Assembly (NCBI GenBank): GCA_018894105.1
Contig: CM032120.1
Location: forward strand, 26,248,710-26,312,709
Source: Jacaranda mimosifolia
Lineage: Eukaryota; Streptophyta; Magnoliopsida; Lamiales; Bignoniaceae
DNA: 64,000 nt
Direction: 5' to 3'
Positions 35,142 through 47,692 of this stretch are shown here, piece after piece. Under the pieces are notes generated by a model. The model made no database searches and was not told the DNA's origin. It worked only from the letters and a program-made list of their open reading frames with translations. Each line of letters starts with the position of its first letter. Position 1 is the first letter of the stretch. A program made the translations under genes and the position numbers.

Positions 35142-37750
35142 TCAAGTGGGAACTCGGTAAGATGGATCAACCATCTGCAAGATGAAGAGATTGCCCTTGT
35201 CACCCCTTGATACTCTGCAACAAGAGGACAAAAGAACAAATTGCAATTCTTTATGTGAGAATGGGGGAAGGCACAAGCAGATTCAGTTACTATTATATGT
35301 ACAAGAAAACAAATGTAAATAATTAGTTATAATGTCAGTATCATTCTTGCAATCACTCGCAAAGCTTTTCTTTTTTGCATTACTAAATCCAGATATGAAA
35401 TGGTGAACTTAAAATCATAGTCATAGATGAAATGGCATTGGATCCTCTCACCTTAGCTTTTCATCTAGGTAAGTAATTTCAAGCTCCCCTCGAGCTCGTC
35501 CAGGAGCTTTAACAGGTATCTGTCACCAGTATTTATCCAGTAAACAAAAACAAAGAAGTCCCAAGAGATGTGAAGCGAAATAGAAACTGTTGCAGTAGTA
35601 CATGATTTTACGGCAACTTATAATGGGCCCTTTCCGTATTTGTCTATATAGATTATCATTGTTTGCATGGGAAAATTACATAACGAAGAAGTCATGCAAG
35701 CACTTTGGAAATGATACAGATGAATTTATTCCTGTTAATAGCAATATGGAAAGAGTTACTAAGGAATGGATTAATACCAGTCCCCCAATCTTGAAAACGT
35801 CAAATTTTACAGCCACCTTTTTTGCATTCAGAGGAGTTAAATCTGCTGTAACCTGCAGGAGAATTAAGCAGCTAGGTTGGGGCAAAGCGAGTCACATATA
35901 TTTGCACCTATAACAGAAATTAATGTACTATAGAGTGAAGAAACCTTGTCAAGGGTGTAGAACTTCAGATTTAAACTTGTATTGCTTAGGCCGAAAATCC
36001 ACGTTTTCCAGTTACAAGATGACTAGCTTGTGCAGTCAACCAAAACATAATGACGCTTCTATGGTAACTAGACAGGATCAGGACAATACGCATGTTTTTC
36101 CAAAAAACTTTTAGGAACATAGAAGATTCCAACTGAGCATGTTTATTTAACTGACTCTTCATCAGATTTTACTACAATGATCTTTATCTTTATCATGAAC
36201 AGGACAAATCAGGCATCTTTTCCGTCTTTCAAATGCCTTATAATCAAGAGTTCCATAAGACAAACGAATAGCGATCTTGAAGATTTTACTACAAGCCACA
36301 TTTTCAGACAGAAATAAAAAAGGGTGAGCCTTAGAGGAAAGAGAAGAGGGCACTAGAGGATCTATATATCTAGAGAAAATCAAAGATAGCACCAGATTCA
36401 ATTTGGACAATCAACCAATCATGATAACAAAAAGGACATAATCTTAGCAAAATTCCATGTTCAACTTGCTAATCTGCACAGGTTTACTATGCTTCACTTC
36501 ATTAAACTGTCAAAACGTTACGGATATCAATGATATGCCAGAAAAGCAACAGATGAACTACATAGAAGCAAAGGATATACATCACTAAGAGAAGGAGGGA
36601 GGGTGAAAAAAAAACAAAAAAGAAGGAGCACTGGCATAAAGACTTGAAATTTACCTGATTGAAGAATGGCCACGATTCCATATTTTGAGCTCGAAGAGTA
36701 TCAGTATTAATAGCTTGATAGTTTGTTCTAGATCTTAAGAACTTGGGTCTCTGTCCACAAAGTTAACCTGTGAGTAATCTCCATGCATATATTGGGATGG
36801 AGCTAAAGTACCAAAGTGCCAAATCAATGTTAATGGCTTCAAGTAGTGATTACGTGAATATTGTTTTATAACTAGCAGATCAAAGAGTATGTACCTTGGT
36901 TTGCAAAATTGACTGCGAAGTCGTGTATATGAGCTCCCATTTCCCATTGAGCAAATTAGACTTCAACGGCTGTTTTGTTGGATTAACTGCTTCTAGTTTG
37001 CGAGCTATCTAACTAAGGACAAAGTTCAGAAAAAGACAGGTAAAGGATACAATTAAGTTCCAAGAAGAGCAAATTCCATATCCCGGAAAATTGTCAGCTG
37101 AAAAAATGTTCTATATGTGGAGCAACTACATTATCCAGCAGTACTAGTTAATTTCAATAGCATTATACTCTTGCATCATCGGTTTGTAATTTCCAACTTT
37201 TGTACAACATTAATTAGAAAGAAAATCATCATTTAATCAGACATTTCATCCTAGTACAATTCTTACAGTTCACAATTTTGACCATAACAGTTCAAGAGGG
37301 ATTAATAAAAGCGACACCAAATGCTTCCAACAATGAAAATTTAGCGACGCTGATTTCTGATTATTTCTGATTAGAAAGAAAGATCCAGAGAAACTGAAGA
37401 GTATTATATACCCGATCAATGTTTTGCTGGTCTTCCGGCGTGGCTTCAGCACCACGATCAAGAGGCGCAATGGCTTCAAGAAGCTCTTCCTTTATGGCTT
37501 CTGCATTCTTAGTCTTGTTGTTTCCCAAGAAAGTCGTGAAGAAGGAGACGTGGGTCCTCCATTTTTGCTGAGCTCCAGGCGTCGGAGTGGTGGCGACGGA
37601 GGTCGAGAGACAGCAGTTATGAGGGTCGGCTGGGAAAGGGACGGCGGCAATAGGGTGGAGGAGCTTTGGAAGTGAGGAAGAGGCGGCGGAGGAGGATGAT
37701 GGAGTTGTAAGAGACTGTGGTGGTGGCCGGGAGAGTGTGGATAAGGCCAT
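35142..37750 (-). CDS. FBN3: Plastid-lipid-associated protein / fibrillin, FBN3 (PAP4) type
   Basis: Six exons, rebuilt here: 37412-37750, 36895-37008, 36655-36750, 35778-35852, 35452-35519, 35142-35214, all GT-AG, giving 254 residues with stop TGA at 35142-35144. Residues 1 to about 60 are rich in Ser, Pro and Thr, a chloroplast transit peptide. The PAP/fibrillin domain starts near residue 82: [20 protein letters not shown], then [29 protein letters not shown], the RPKFLRS block, FDVFKIGGL, and the C-terminal [13 protein letters not shown] ... [20 protein letters not shown]. The last block is the conserved lipocalin-like fibrillin end. Known: fibrillins are plastoglobule or thylakoid proteins that bind lipids and respond to light and oxidative stress. 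The FBN3 subgroup call rests on remembered resemblance to the PAP4 proteins. The gene looks intact. Confidence 0.9.
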
Positions 37751-37887
37751 GGGACTGGTGGCTTGTGGTTGTGGTGGTGGTGGTGGTTTTGAGTGTGATA
37801 AGATTGGCTTCGTTTGGGTGGTAGTTAATTAATTTGGTCCCCTTATCATTAACTTTTTCATGGCAATCGCAATTAATATATATACAC

Positions 37888-37921
<34 letters not shown>

Positions 37922-38826
37922 AATCATAGATTCACAAGAACCTAAATAAAATGTATAAATATTATTAATATATATATATGTATATATATAATCATATTAT
38001 TAACTTCATAATTTGAGCTTTAAGGCTATATGCATAAATAAAACCTACCATATGTGAACGTTAATTATGTGTAAGATATGATTGGCCCTTCAATGCAAAT
38101 CAAAATTAATTGTTCCATAAATTAAAATCGTGTATTTAAATTTGATGATTGTTAGGGCAAAGTTATTTTTCTCTTTCTTATTTTAATGATTATTAAATTT
38201 ATTTATTTTACATACAGCATGCGCATTAAGTATTTGTTTGATCTCAAACCTCAAAGCATGAAAGGAATATCATCGTCTATTATATTTTTTATTTTATCTA
38301 TTATTTTATTTTTATGAATATTATATATATATATATATATTTTATAAAAAATAAATTAAAATAGAAGGTGAAATAGGTAATAAAAGAGAGTATCCAAAGT
38401 GAATAATTGTCAGCTTGGTTTTATGGGTTGCCACATAGCCACAAAATTGTGCATAAATTAGGCATAAAGCATATGAGAAGTAAAAATAAAAGCTTCTCTC
38501 AAGAAAGCAATAATACTAAAGCAAGAATGAATCAAAATTTCCAACACTGGAGAACATCTTTTCAACATCAAAATCAACTTTGCACTTCAAAAAAAAAAAA
38601 AAAACCGAGTCACAGCATAACTGGTAAGCTAATCCCCACAGCAACTGCCATCAACATCAACTTCCACAGTTGGGAGACTTCGTTTCCCCCCGCTCTATTA
38701 CATGTAAGCCTATCGTCATGATAAGTACACTGCGTTTGGTTCCTAGTCCAAAAACAAAAACAAAAAAACCAGGAAGTTAGAACACAAAAATCAGATCATT
38801 TGCAGCCAAAAAGGGGAAAGAAGAAT
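37751..38826. other. Intergenic DNA between FBN3 and the thaumatin-like gene
   Basis: Holds the FBN3 5' flank with a (TG)n tract at 37889-37921, AT tracts, and an A run at 38588-38602. No gene seen; open frames are short and unlike known proteins. Confidence 0.55.
37889..37921. repeat. TG microsatellite
   Basis: An ATATATATATG run continues into about 11 TG units, some 140 bp upstream of the FBN3 start codon. Confidence 0.9.
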
Positions 38827-39647
38827 TCAGACAACATGCCTTGATGAACAAAACGCCACGGTATAATCAGTGGCCGAGCAGGTTATAATACTAGTGGGAT
38901 CATCATAAGCAAAGCTATAAGCTGCAGGGCAAGCTGTCTTAAAAGTTCTTGAATAATTTGTGGGCAAACAGGCAATAGGAGTGGAGAATGCCCCTCTGCA
39001 GCAATACTCATCAGTGTTGAACACACTGCAAGCACTTTGGCAAGCTATGGTTTTTCCATCAGACTTCAAGGTCAGCTCGGGCGGGCAGTTGGGCAGCAGA
39101 TTGGCATCGCAGCCTGCCGAGCTGCAGTTCCCTTTGCCGCTGACCGGTTTTACCACTATAGGCAAGTTGAAGCCGTCGACCAGGCTGACGCTGTAGTAGT
39201 CTAAATTTCCAAGTGAAAATTCAGCAATTGAAGCGGGGGGCTGGCCCGACACCGTGCATTGGAGGGCAGTTCCACATCCACCTGTTTGGCATGAGCCGTT
39301 GCCGTTTTTGTCGAAATTGCAGCCCGTCCGGGCCCATATCCGGCCATTCCAGGACGGTGAAGCGTTGAAGACGGCGGATTGAGTTGGTTTTAAAGCAAAG
39401 CCTCCGCCGCTGAAGTTGCTGGGAGGTGTTATTCCGGGCCATATGGTTTCCTTGCAGTAGTTTATGATGGTAAACTTGACGCCGGTTGACAATGTTGTTC
39501 CTATAGAGATTGAGAAATATAGATAAACGATATATCAGTATTCAGTACGGTATATTTTCTTGAAGATATGAGGAAAACAGAAGTGAAAATTTCACCTGAT
39601 ACTATAAGAAGGCAGGCCAGCAGAATTGTGCTCAAGTTGAAGGCCAT
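38827..39647 (-). CDS. Thaumatin-like protein (PR-5 family), secreted
   Basis: Two exons: 39596-39647 and 38827-39500, with a GT-AG intron at 39501-39595, give 241 residues. Exon 1 encodes a signal peptide, MAFNLSTILLACLLIVSG. The mature part has 16 cysteines, the full set for eight disulfides. The REDDD acidic-cleft residues appear to be R75, E111, D118, D126 and D217/218. The family signature reads GNGSCQTGGC, with Gly in place of the usual Asp in TGDC. The end FCSSRHVV is longer than the usual finish at FCP. Intron position just after the signal peptide is typical of plant TLPs. Known: these apoplastic or vacuolar proteins bind glucans, and some inhibit fungi. Whether this one does is not shown. 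A TATA box lies 40 bp upstream. Confidence 0.93.
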
Positions 39648-39686
39648 TTTGTGTAGTGAGGAAGTGGGAGATAGAAGTGTCTAGTG

Positions 39687-39693
39687 TTTTATA
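39687..39693 (-). promoter_or_regulatory. TATA box of the thaumatin-like gene
   Basis: TATAAAA on the minus strand, 40 bp before the ATG, implies a very short 5' leader of roughly 10 nt if initiation is at the usual distance. Confidence 0.6.
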
Positions 39694-39699
39694 CGGGCA

Positions 39700-42476
39700 A
39701 GATAAAGGAGAAGTGTAGAAGAATACGTGTTGCAGAGAGTGAATACTTCAAGGGAAAAACAATTTAAGAAACTGTGGCCAGCCAGAAAGGCTTCCTTTCT
39801 TCTTCCATAATCAAGTGATTCTTTCCTTACCTCTTGCATTTTCCATCTAAGTCTTTTTGTGCAATCTTCTCTTTTTGCCTTTGGTTCTTGGATTATCTAC
39901 TGGACTTCATTGGTAAGGCACAAAGTTTGCTCCTTCATTACTAATATTATTCATTTTTTAACAAATAAATATGTTTGGCCAGGCCATCTTGTTTCCTTTC
40001 TTGGTCCAGTTCAATCTTATGGAAAATGGGATGTAACTTCAACTAGTATTTGCGTCGTGCATGGATACTCGGAATGGAATTTTTAAAATTGGACTCTTGA
40101 ATGATGTACTAATTCGAATTTGTATCCAGATATCTAATTCGAAAATTAATTGTATGGAAATAAATATTCTAATTTTTAATTCGTGAACCCGTTTGCTTAA
40201 AAAATTTATTCAAATTCTAAAGTGATTAGATGATTTTTTTTCTATCACCAATATCGGTATTTATAATATTAGAATTAAAATGTTGCATTATTGTTCGCGA
40301 TGATCCATCTCGTTATCTTATATTGCCTTTATATATTACAATTTTACTACCATATATCTTAAGAGCATAATATTGGTATATCATTGAAAATTTGTCATAT
40401 TTGGATTGAAGTAGTTTTAGTTTTGATTCTAATTAAGACTTAAGCGAACAGTATGAAAATATTTATGTAATACAACAAAGGAAATTATTCTCGACAATAT
40501 TCAATTGAAGAGAAACAGAGTAAAAATCACTTGTAGTAGTTTGCACCTCTTGTTTATATCATGGTGGGTCGGAAACACTATAGGGTAAACATGTTTCCAC
40601 TTTTCAACAAAGGATTAAAAAGGTACAAAATTCTAAGTAATTAGGAAAATGAACTTGTGATGCATGTTTATAATTATCAGATAATTGTTATCATTCGTGA
40701 ACTTCTTAAGCCAATAAAAATCGTAAGATTTTAATTTATAAATATTGTGTTAGAATATTATATTAAAATTCTACACATTAACATGATCGTAATTTTATAT
40801 AAATAAGATGGATGATTTCACATTTATTACTATTTTTTATAAATTATATATTTTACAATGAGTCTTTAACTTGATAAATTTTATATTGTATGTTGTGACG
40901 AGTTTGAACTCAGTTTATATATGTTTTTATTATTTGCTAGGTACCCCATTTGTAATTCTGTTATATTAAACTTTAACATCATCGTCATAATATTGAAAAA
41001 TGACAAAATAATAGGACAAATAAAGTTTGAAAAGTACAAACATTAGGAAATGAATATAGATTACAGGAATTAATTACTCAAATTTATAGATTAATAATAA
41101 TAGAAATTATTGAATCATTTAAAAGTTTAAGTTATCAATTTCCTTTCTTTCTTTCTTGACAAATTGAGTTTAATTAGACTTTTATTTATCTCAATTTGAT
41201 TTACTCTATCATTTTCTTCAATTTATTTATTTTTTATAAACAAATTGAATTTATTTTAGCTTTTATTACATCTCATTTTGATTTATTTTATTACTTTCTG
41301 CTATTTGCTTTATTTTTATTTTATTTTTAACATTAACAATAAGTTTGATAATATTTATAGTGTTTTCTAGAATTCATTCTTGGAAACTAAAATTAAATAT
41401 TTTTATCAAAATTTAAGTTTTTTTAAAAATAATATAAAAAATTATAATCCTTTTAATTATTACATCAAACAAAAATTTATTTATTTTATAGCTTCTAAAG
41501 TTATTATAATATGAATATATATATATATATATCTGAATTATTTGTTACCATAAAGATTGCATATAACAATATAAAAAAGGTTGCGATACTGCTAATTAGA
41601 CGAGGACTTAAATGAAAAAATATCTATAGCAGAATGTTCTTTTTCCAAAATAAAATTAATTATAACTTTATTCTCAATTTAGTTTCCAATTTCACAACCA
41701 GAACACTCTCCTGGAATACTCCAAAATAAAATCAAATATTTTGATATTTTGAGTTCAAATCTCATATATTAATATTAATCTATCTTGATCTTTTATAGGT
41801 ATTATAACTTTAATATACAGGTATTACTGTATTAGTGAACTTTACAAACAAGGTGTTTGGATGAATTTATAAGTTTTTTAAAAGATTTTATAAAATGTTT
41901 AATAGCTTCTAAATATAAAGTATTTGGTAAATTTTTTTAAAATTGAGTTTATAAAATCATAAAACAAGATATTAAGATCTTATAAACTCTTTTAAAAAAA
42001 GTAAAAAAATTCTAACTTATTTTGACATCTCAAAAAGCTCTTTTAATTTTAATTAATTTAATTACAAAGTTATTATTATCAATATCTTATAAGTTCTAAA
42101 ATCTTATTTTATTCTAACACTTTAATAATTTATTCTAAAAATAAAATTTAGCATTTTATAATCTTATTTTATTCAAACACTTCAATAATTTATTCTGAAA
42201 ATAAGATTTTACATCTTATAAATTTCAAATAAAATGTGGACACTTATAAAATCTTTCAAATAATTTTAGAGAAACATTATGGTACGTTTACTTCACATAA
42301 AATTGGATCCTTGACAGTGAGAGCAACTTCAAAATTCAAATTAAAATGAAAAAGTTCATCATACTCAAAAAAATGATACAGCATTATCAAGATTGAAAAA
42401 TTCTAATTCAAAAAATAAATAAATAATTCTTGAATTGAAGACTGATCCATGACCATAAGCCCCCATCTCTTCAAAA
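39700..42476. other. Intergenic DNA, no gene
   Basis: AT-rich DNA. An open frame at 39859-40086 (75 codons) resembles nothing I know. A MITE-like repeat occupies about 41851-42265. The ELO 3' flank fills the end. Confidence 0.55.
41851..42265. mobile_element. AT-rich MITE-like repeat, relative of 15205-15604
   Basis: It begins AGGTGTTTGGATGAATTTATAAG and contains TCTTATAA/TTATTCTGAAAATAAGAT internal repeats. Its beginning resembles 15205 (GGGTATTTGGATGAGCTTAT). The right border is not clear; it may end near ACACTTATAAAATCTT. Confidence 0.4.
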
Positions 42477-43307
42477 TCATGAGACTTTATCCTTATCTTG
42501 ATCCAACCTCTTTTTCTTGGCATAATTCTTAAGATGAAATTCGACAAATAGTGCCAAAAGAGAACCATTGAAAACCGCATTGAAGCACCAGCCCCATATA
42601 CCCTCACAACCCGACCCGTTAAAATGGTAGTACAGCATCCAACCCGATATCGAGAAGCTAAACACAAACTGGATAATCTGAAAGTCCGTCACCAACCTCT
42701 TCCACCACGGCCGGATGCCCACCGCGCACAGCAGGTAATAACCGTACATCACCACGTGCACCGTCGCGTTCGTCACGAGCGCCACCGGGAACAGCGACTG
42801 CGACGTGGCCAGCCACACGTAGCACATCACCACCACGACCGCGTGGTGATACACGTGGAGGAACGACAGCCGCCGGGAGCGGGACCCGCTCAGGAGGATT
42901 AAGAGCGTGTCTATGAATTCGAGGATCTTGGAGAAGTAGAACACGTGCGCCCAGAAGAAGGTGGGCCCCCGCGGCGGGGTGTGGTCGGCGGGGAAGCAGA
43001 TGGGCCAGATGGGGTCGTCGGCCGGCGTTTGGTGGAGGGTGGAAAGGGTGCAGCCCACGGCCATCAGGAGGGAGAGGAGGCATAGAATGAGGTTGTGGAC
43101 GGCGGTAATGAGGCGGAGAGCGGCTGAGGGAAGGGCGGGGAGGAGGGGGAAGTGGTGGAGGGAGAGTGTGAGCGTGAGGTAGGTGATGACTGTGAGGGCG
43201 ACGAAGAGCGGGGAAGCGCCGGGAGTTTGGCTGGGTTTCCATTCGTAATGGCTGATAATTGGGTGGTCAACCAGCCAGTAGTGGAAGGTGGTGTAGAGTG
43301 TGTTCAT
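42477..43307 (-). CDS. ELO-type fatty acid elongase (GNS1/SUR4 family, HOS3-like)
   Basis: Single exon of 276 residues, ATG at 43305-43307. It contains the ELO hallmarks: KILEFIDT (127-134), the metal-binding HVYHH histidine box (151-155), NATVHVVMYGYY (180-191), and TDFQIIQF (207-214). Several hydrophobic spans (about 32-50, 66-86, 156-178, 184-196, 211-227, 245-257) fit a multi-pass ER protein, and the tail is Lys-rich (AKKKRLDQDKDK). Known: ELO proteins catalyse the condensation of malonyl-CoA with acyl-CoA in very-long-chain fatty acid elongation. In plants most of that flux runs through the unrelated FAE1/KCS enzymes, and the small ELO family (HOS3 and relatives) has been linked to sphingolipid and stress phenotypes. 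The gene is markedly GC-richer than its surroundings. It looks intact. Confidence 0.92.
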   Translation of the reverse strand: MNTLYTTFHYWLVDHPIISHYEWKPSQTPGASPLFVALTVITYLTLTLSLHHFPLLPALPSAALRLITAVHNLILCLLSLLMAVGCTLSTLHQTPADDPIWPICFPADHTPPRGPTFFWAHVFYFSKILEFIDTLLILLSGSRSRRLSFLHVYHHAVVVVMCYVWLATSQSLFPVALVTNATVHVVMYGYYLLCAVGIRPWWKRLVTDFQIIQFVFSFSISGWMLYYHFNGSGCEGIWGWCFNAVFNGSLLALFVEFHLKNYAKKKRLDQDKDKVS

Positions 43308-44177
43308 CTCATCACGCGCCGCCGCGGAGAGGGAGTTTTGAGAATGTGTTGGGAACTATTGGATTGGGTGCATATATGGAACATCAGTCAGTCATACAAC
43401 TAATGGTCCGTTTCATATTATAAAAAATGTAAGGTATGATACGAGGCCACGTTGCCTTATACCCTTCTTGGACACCCCTACTCCTAGGCCCTATTGTTTC
43501 TCTTTCTATGGAAATCTAGGTAGGTACTTCAATTTTTTTTTTTTTAAATTTCTCTTAGGTACTTCAAATAATTATTTAATGTTAGATTATTAGAAATTAT
43601 TGGAAAAGCTCAAATATGTATAGTTCATTTGTCTATATATTTTGAATTTAGCTCATTAGTATATTTAGACCTAAAACTAATATTAATCATTTAAAATGAC
43701 TCACGATATTAATTTTATAAATTCATCATATCTTATTTTCACTTCACAAGTTTATCTTAAGATCAGATTTAATATCTTATAAATTCTGAATGCAACTTCT
43801 AAATATAAATATAGTACTTAGTCATCTACTCAAATCAAATCATACAAAAGGTCAAGGGAACGCATAAAATAGGTTCAAATGAATAAGTTTGGTAAATACC
43901 CCTAAATAATCGATAGTGTAATTTTTTTATTATTAATATTTTATTATTTTTATGATATTATTAAAAAGTTGGGGGGTTAGGGGGATAGAATATCTTATCT
44001 TATTCATTCTACAAATATCAGTCTTGCTATGTTATTGACTTGAATATGTCAACTTTAAAGTAGTAATCACTTTGTAAAGTGTTAAATTACTGAATGTGCA
44101 ATTTTCTATTAATAAAAAGATTTGCATTTTTACTTAAATGAGTGTTCTACAATGAATTAAAAATTCAATCAAAAGAC
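43308..44177. other. ELO 5' flank, no gene
   Basis: A TATA-like CCATATATGC on the minus strand near 43370 may serve ELO. Otherwise the sequence is AT-rich with no supported feature. Confidence 0.5.
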
Positions 44178-44386
44178 CCCAAGTGGCTTGTAGCTCGAGT
44201 GGAAGCAATCTCCCCGTATTATATGGGAGATCTTGTGTTCGACCTCAAGTGGTCACGTTGTGCGCACTTTATGTGCATTGTTGGTAGTTTATACTTTGAT
44301 TGTTTGGTTTGAGAATAGAAAAAATATTAATTTGTTGATAAAATGATAAATTCATCATTTATAATACTCTCTCTCAAAAAAAAAAA
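44178..44386 (+). mobile_element. tRNA-derived SINE, full-length-looking
   Basis: Box A-like GTAGCTCGAGTGG and box B-like GTGTTCGACCTC are 40-45 bp apart. The body ends TTCATCATTTATAATACTCTC followed by an A run. Flanks TTCAATCAAAAGAC (about 44164-44177) and TTCAATTAGAAGAC (about 44389-44402) form a 14-bp target duplication with two differences. The same family occurs at 14237-14364. Confidence 0.8.
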
Positions 44387-44402
44387 AATTCAATTAGAAG
44401 AC

Positions 44403-46046
44403 ATTGCCATCAATATATTAAAAATATCAAAATAAGGACTAAGCTACTAGAATTACTAGAAAATTTTCCCAAAATGGGACATAAAATGAGGGAAGCCAAC
44501 TTGATTGGATTTAACTAGAGCTCAAATTCACATATATTCACAAGCTCCAGAATCAATTTGTTAACTTTCTAATTTTTTTTAAAAAATTATATTTTAAATA
44601 AATATATGTAGTTTGCATGGCGGAACTATGTTTAAATTTTAGCACATCGAGAGTGGATTGATTGGTCATAGAAAGAGAAAAGGTATTGTTATTTGCACTT
44701 CAAAGTTTGTTATTGGCACTCTAATTAATTTTTAATATATAGAAATTGACTATTATATCATTTTATTTTCAAAAATCATTTAATTTGAATTGTTAGACAA
44801 TTATGCCCTTAGTGTACTATTCTTTGTCCTATTAAATATAATCTTAATTCATTTCTAGCCTTGATTTATTTCATATCAAACTTGATAGAACACATAAAAA
44901 TAAACAGATTATCTCATCTCTAAATTCAATCAATCCACTAAAGACATAGTTATGAACTTCAATAAAAAAATGATAACATTACTACAAAATAGTATATTTC
45001 CACACCTCAAATATGGGTCTTGTTTTTCTTCATAAAAACTGTTGTATAAAGTTATTTCAATCAGAAAAGTGAAATAAAGGAAGAAAAAAGCATTGTACCT
45101 TTTTATTTTAACTTGGCAAAAAATCACCCATACCATAGGTACCCCAAAAAATGCAGATAATAGACCTCATTTTCTCCACACAATAAAATGCGAATAATTT
45201 TGCACACCATCTAATTACCTGCCATTTTTTGACCCAACTCTCGGGTAACTCATGAACAATTCTCACAAATAATTTGGAGGATATAACAAATTTTTCTATG
45301 ATAAAAACAATGTTTAAATTATATTTAAATTTTTAGTTCAAAAAACTTTTGACACATAATGGAATTTAAATTTGAACTTCAAAATATAATATAACTTAAA
45401 ATCAATAGATATTTAACCACTTAAGATGAAATACTTTAAGTACTTGTTCAATGTAATATTTAAAATTTGTAGCCTCTTTTATTAGTTTTATTTCAATAAT
45501 ATTTGAATAATATTATGTAAATTAAAAAATAGATATTAATCTACCTTCAAGTATAAAATAAATAAAAACACCAGTACTTGTAGGTTACCCTTCACCCATA
45601 GTCATGGATAATGGGTCCACTATCTCGTATCCAATAAAAAAAACAAACAATCTTACCTATGGGTAAATTTATCCAATCTGTCATTACCCATTCTTGGGTT
45701 ACCCACGGGTACTCATTTGTCAAGTTTATTGTTATTTCATATTAAGTTGGACAAGTTGAAGTGGAATGTTTTTACGAGTAACAAAGTTGAAAGTAGTAAC
45801 TATTATATTAAAGGTTATATTTATCTTGTAAATTAATATAAATGAATTTAAAAAGTAAGTGAATATTTTGATCAATAACCTAACACAAAAATTTACAATA
45901 TAGTGCAAATAACAATACCCAAAGAGAAGACATACACAAAATAACTTTTCGAAAATAGTATAAAAAAATAAAACATTATATAAATTTAAAAATTAGTTTA
46001 GTAACTCACTTGACACAAACTAAATGTATAAATTTACCAAAAATAT
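44403..46046. other. AT-rich intergenic DNA
   Basis: No gene. A patch at about 45580-45720 with GGGTAACCCACGGGTACTC-like motifs looks like the worn core of a MITE. No ends could be fixed. Confidence 0.5.
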
Positions 46047-47692
46047 AGGGCCTATTCTTTTGTATTTTGGGTATTTTTTGAAAAATATTTTGGAAGAATG
46101 GGCTTTTGGGAGAAAGATTAGAGAAAGTGTCAAGCGTTTCTTTTTGTTTTAGAAAAGTAGGAAAAATAATTTGAGAATGAATTGTTTGTTTCTTTATATT
46201 TTGAGATGAGACAAACTTTACTGTAAATGTCAAAATCAATTACTTTTTTGTTGGGTTTATAAGATAAAAGTGATTTTATTTTATTTTATTTTATGTATGT
46301 ATATATTGTAGTTTGATGATGATGATGATGATGATGATGTGTGTGTGTGTGTACTGATTGATTATGATTATAATAAAATGATGTGTAATTAATTTAATTG
46401 GTGATTTATTTTGAAATTTATATTTTTATTAATTTAAAATTAACAAATAATATATTATTTGGAAGAAAATATTTCTTAATAAATATTAATTATTTATAAA
46501 ATTATAATTATATCTTAATTATGAAAAATCGGCATATATCATAATTATATTAAAATTGTTAATATCAGATTCTATGTAGAAAAATTAATTACTTTACATT
46601 AATTATACACTAATTATTATTTATTAATTAAAATATAATTATTTAACTATTTATTATTTATGATTTTATGTACAAATAAAATTTAATTATTGATTTAAAT
46701 AAAATAATTTATTTAATAATTATATATATACAAACTCATAACAATTCATCAAATTAAAAAAAAAAATTATATTACATGAAATGAAATCATCTTAAGTTAT
46801 TTATTAAACAAATAAACATAATATTTAATTATACATGAAATATGAAATATAATTAATATATAGATAACAAGTTATTTAAATAATTAAATAAGTTAATTTA
46901 ATTAATTTAATACGTTACTTAATTACTTTAATTCATTATTTAATTAATACAATATTTAGTAAATAAATTACTTTAGTAAATAATCAAATAATTTTTACTT
47001 AAATTTAATTAATTTTCTCGACAATTATTTTAATTATATTAATATTAATTTATTAAACTTAATAAATTATTAAATAAATATCACAGTATAACTAAATTTT
47101 TTTATTATAATTTTAAATAAATTTGAAGATTAATGTTTAATGAAGATTATTTTTTTTAAGAAGATGAATTATTTATTATATAAAATTCTTAAATTATTTA
47201 TTAAATGAATAAATGTAATATTTAATTAATACATTAAATATTACATATAACTAAATATATTATTTGATTAATAAGTAATTTAATTAATTAATTAATTATA
47301 TTATCTCATAAATAAATTATTTAATAATAATATAAACAATATTTAATTATATTTAATTAATTTTTTATAATTAATTTAATTAAATTTGTGAGCAGAAAAT
47401 TTTAGAATTTTATAACTAGTAAAATTTTAATATTTTCATATATATAGATGAGTGAAATAAGAGAGTAATAAATGAATAAGTGATCTGAAATGAAATATAA
47501 AGTGAAAAAATAAGAAGGTAGGTATAGTTTGTAATGGGTAGGGCATTTTGAGATTGTTTTGAAAGGATTTTTTGGGTATAAAATTTTTATATTTTGATAT
47601 AAGAATTGAAGAATGTGTACACATTTTTAGTACTGTTTTCGGAGTTGGAAATATTTTTGAATATTCTACCAAAATGGTAAACAACATGCCCA
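46047..47692. mobile_element. Large non-autonomous Tourist-like element (probable)
   Basis: The left end TAGGGCCTATTCTTTTGTATTTTGG and the right end, read inward as TATGGGCATGTTGTTTACCATTTTGG, are imperfect inverted repeats. Subterminal AAATATTTTGG-type sequence occurs at both ends. The 1.1-kb core is extremely AT-rich with a (GAT)n-(GT)n tract at 46314-46352. No transposase. A shorter relative lies at 56149-56545. Confidence 0.5.
46314..46352. repeat. Compound GAT/GT microsatellite
   Basis: About eight GAT units are followed directly by about seven GT units. Confidence 0.9.

Noticed and set aside
39859..40086. 75-codon plus-strand frame upstream of the thaumatin-like gene
   Set aside because: No recognisable motif, divergent promoter not evident, AT-rich continuation.
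42658..43242. 194-codon Pro/His/Arg-rich frame and other frames over ELO
   Set aside because: Shadows of the GC-rich ELO coding sequence, which has all family motifs in its own frame.
44178..44260. Possible tRNA gene
   Set aside because: Boxes A and B are present, but there is no cloverleaf, and the A-tail and target duplication mark it as a SINE.
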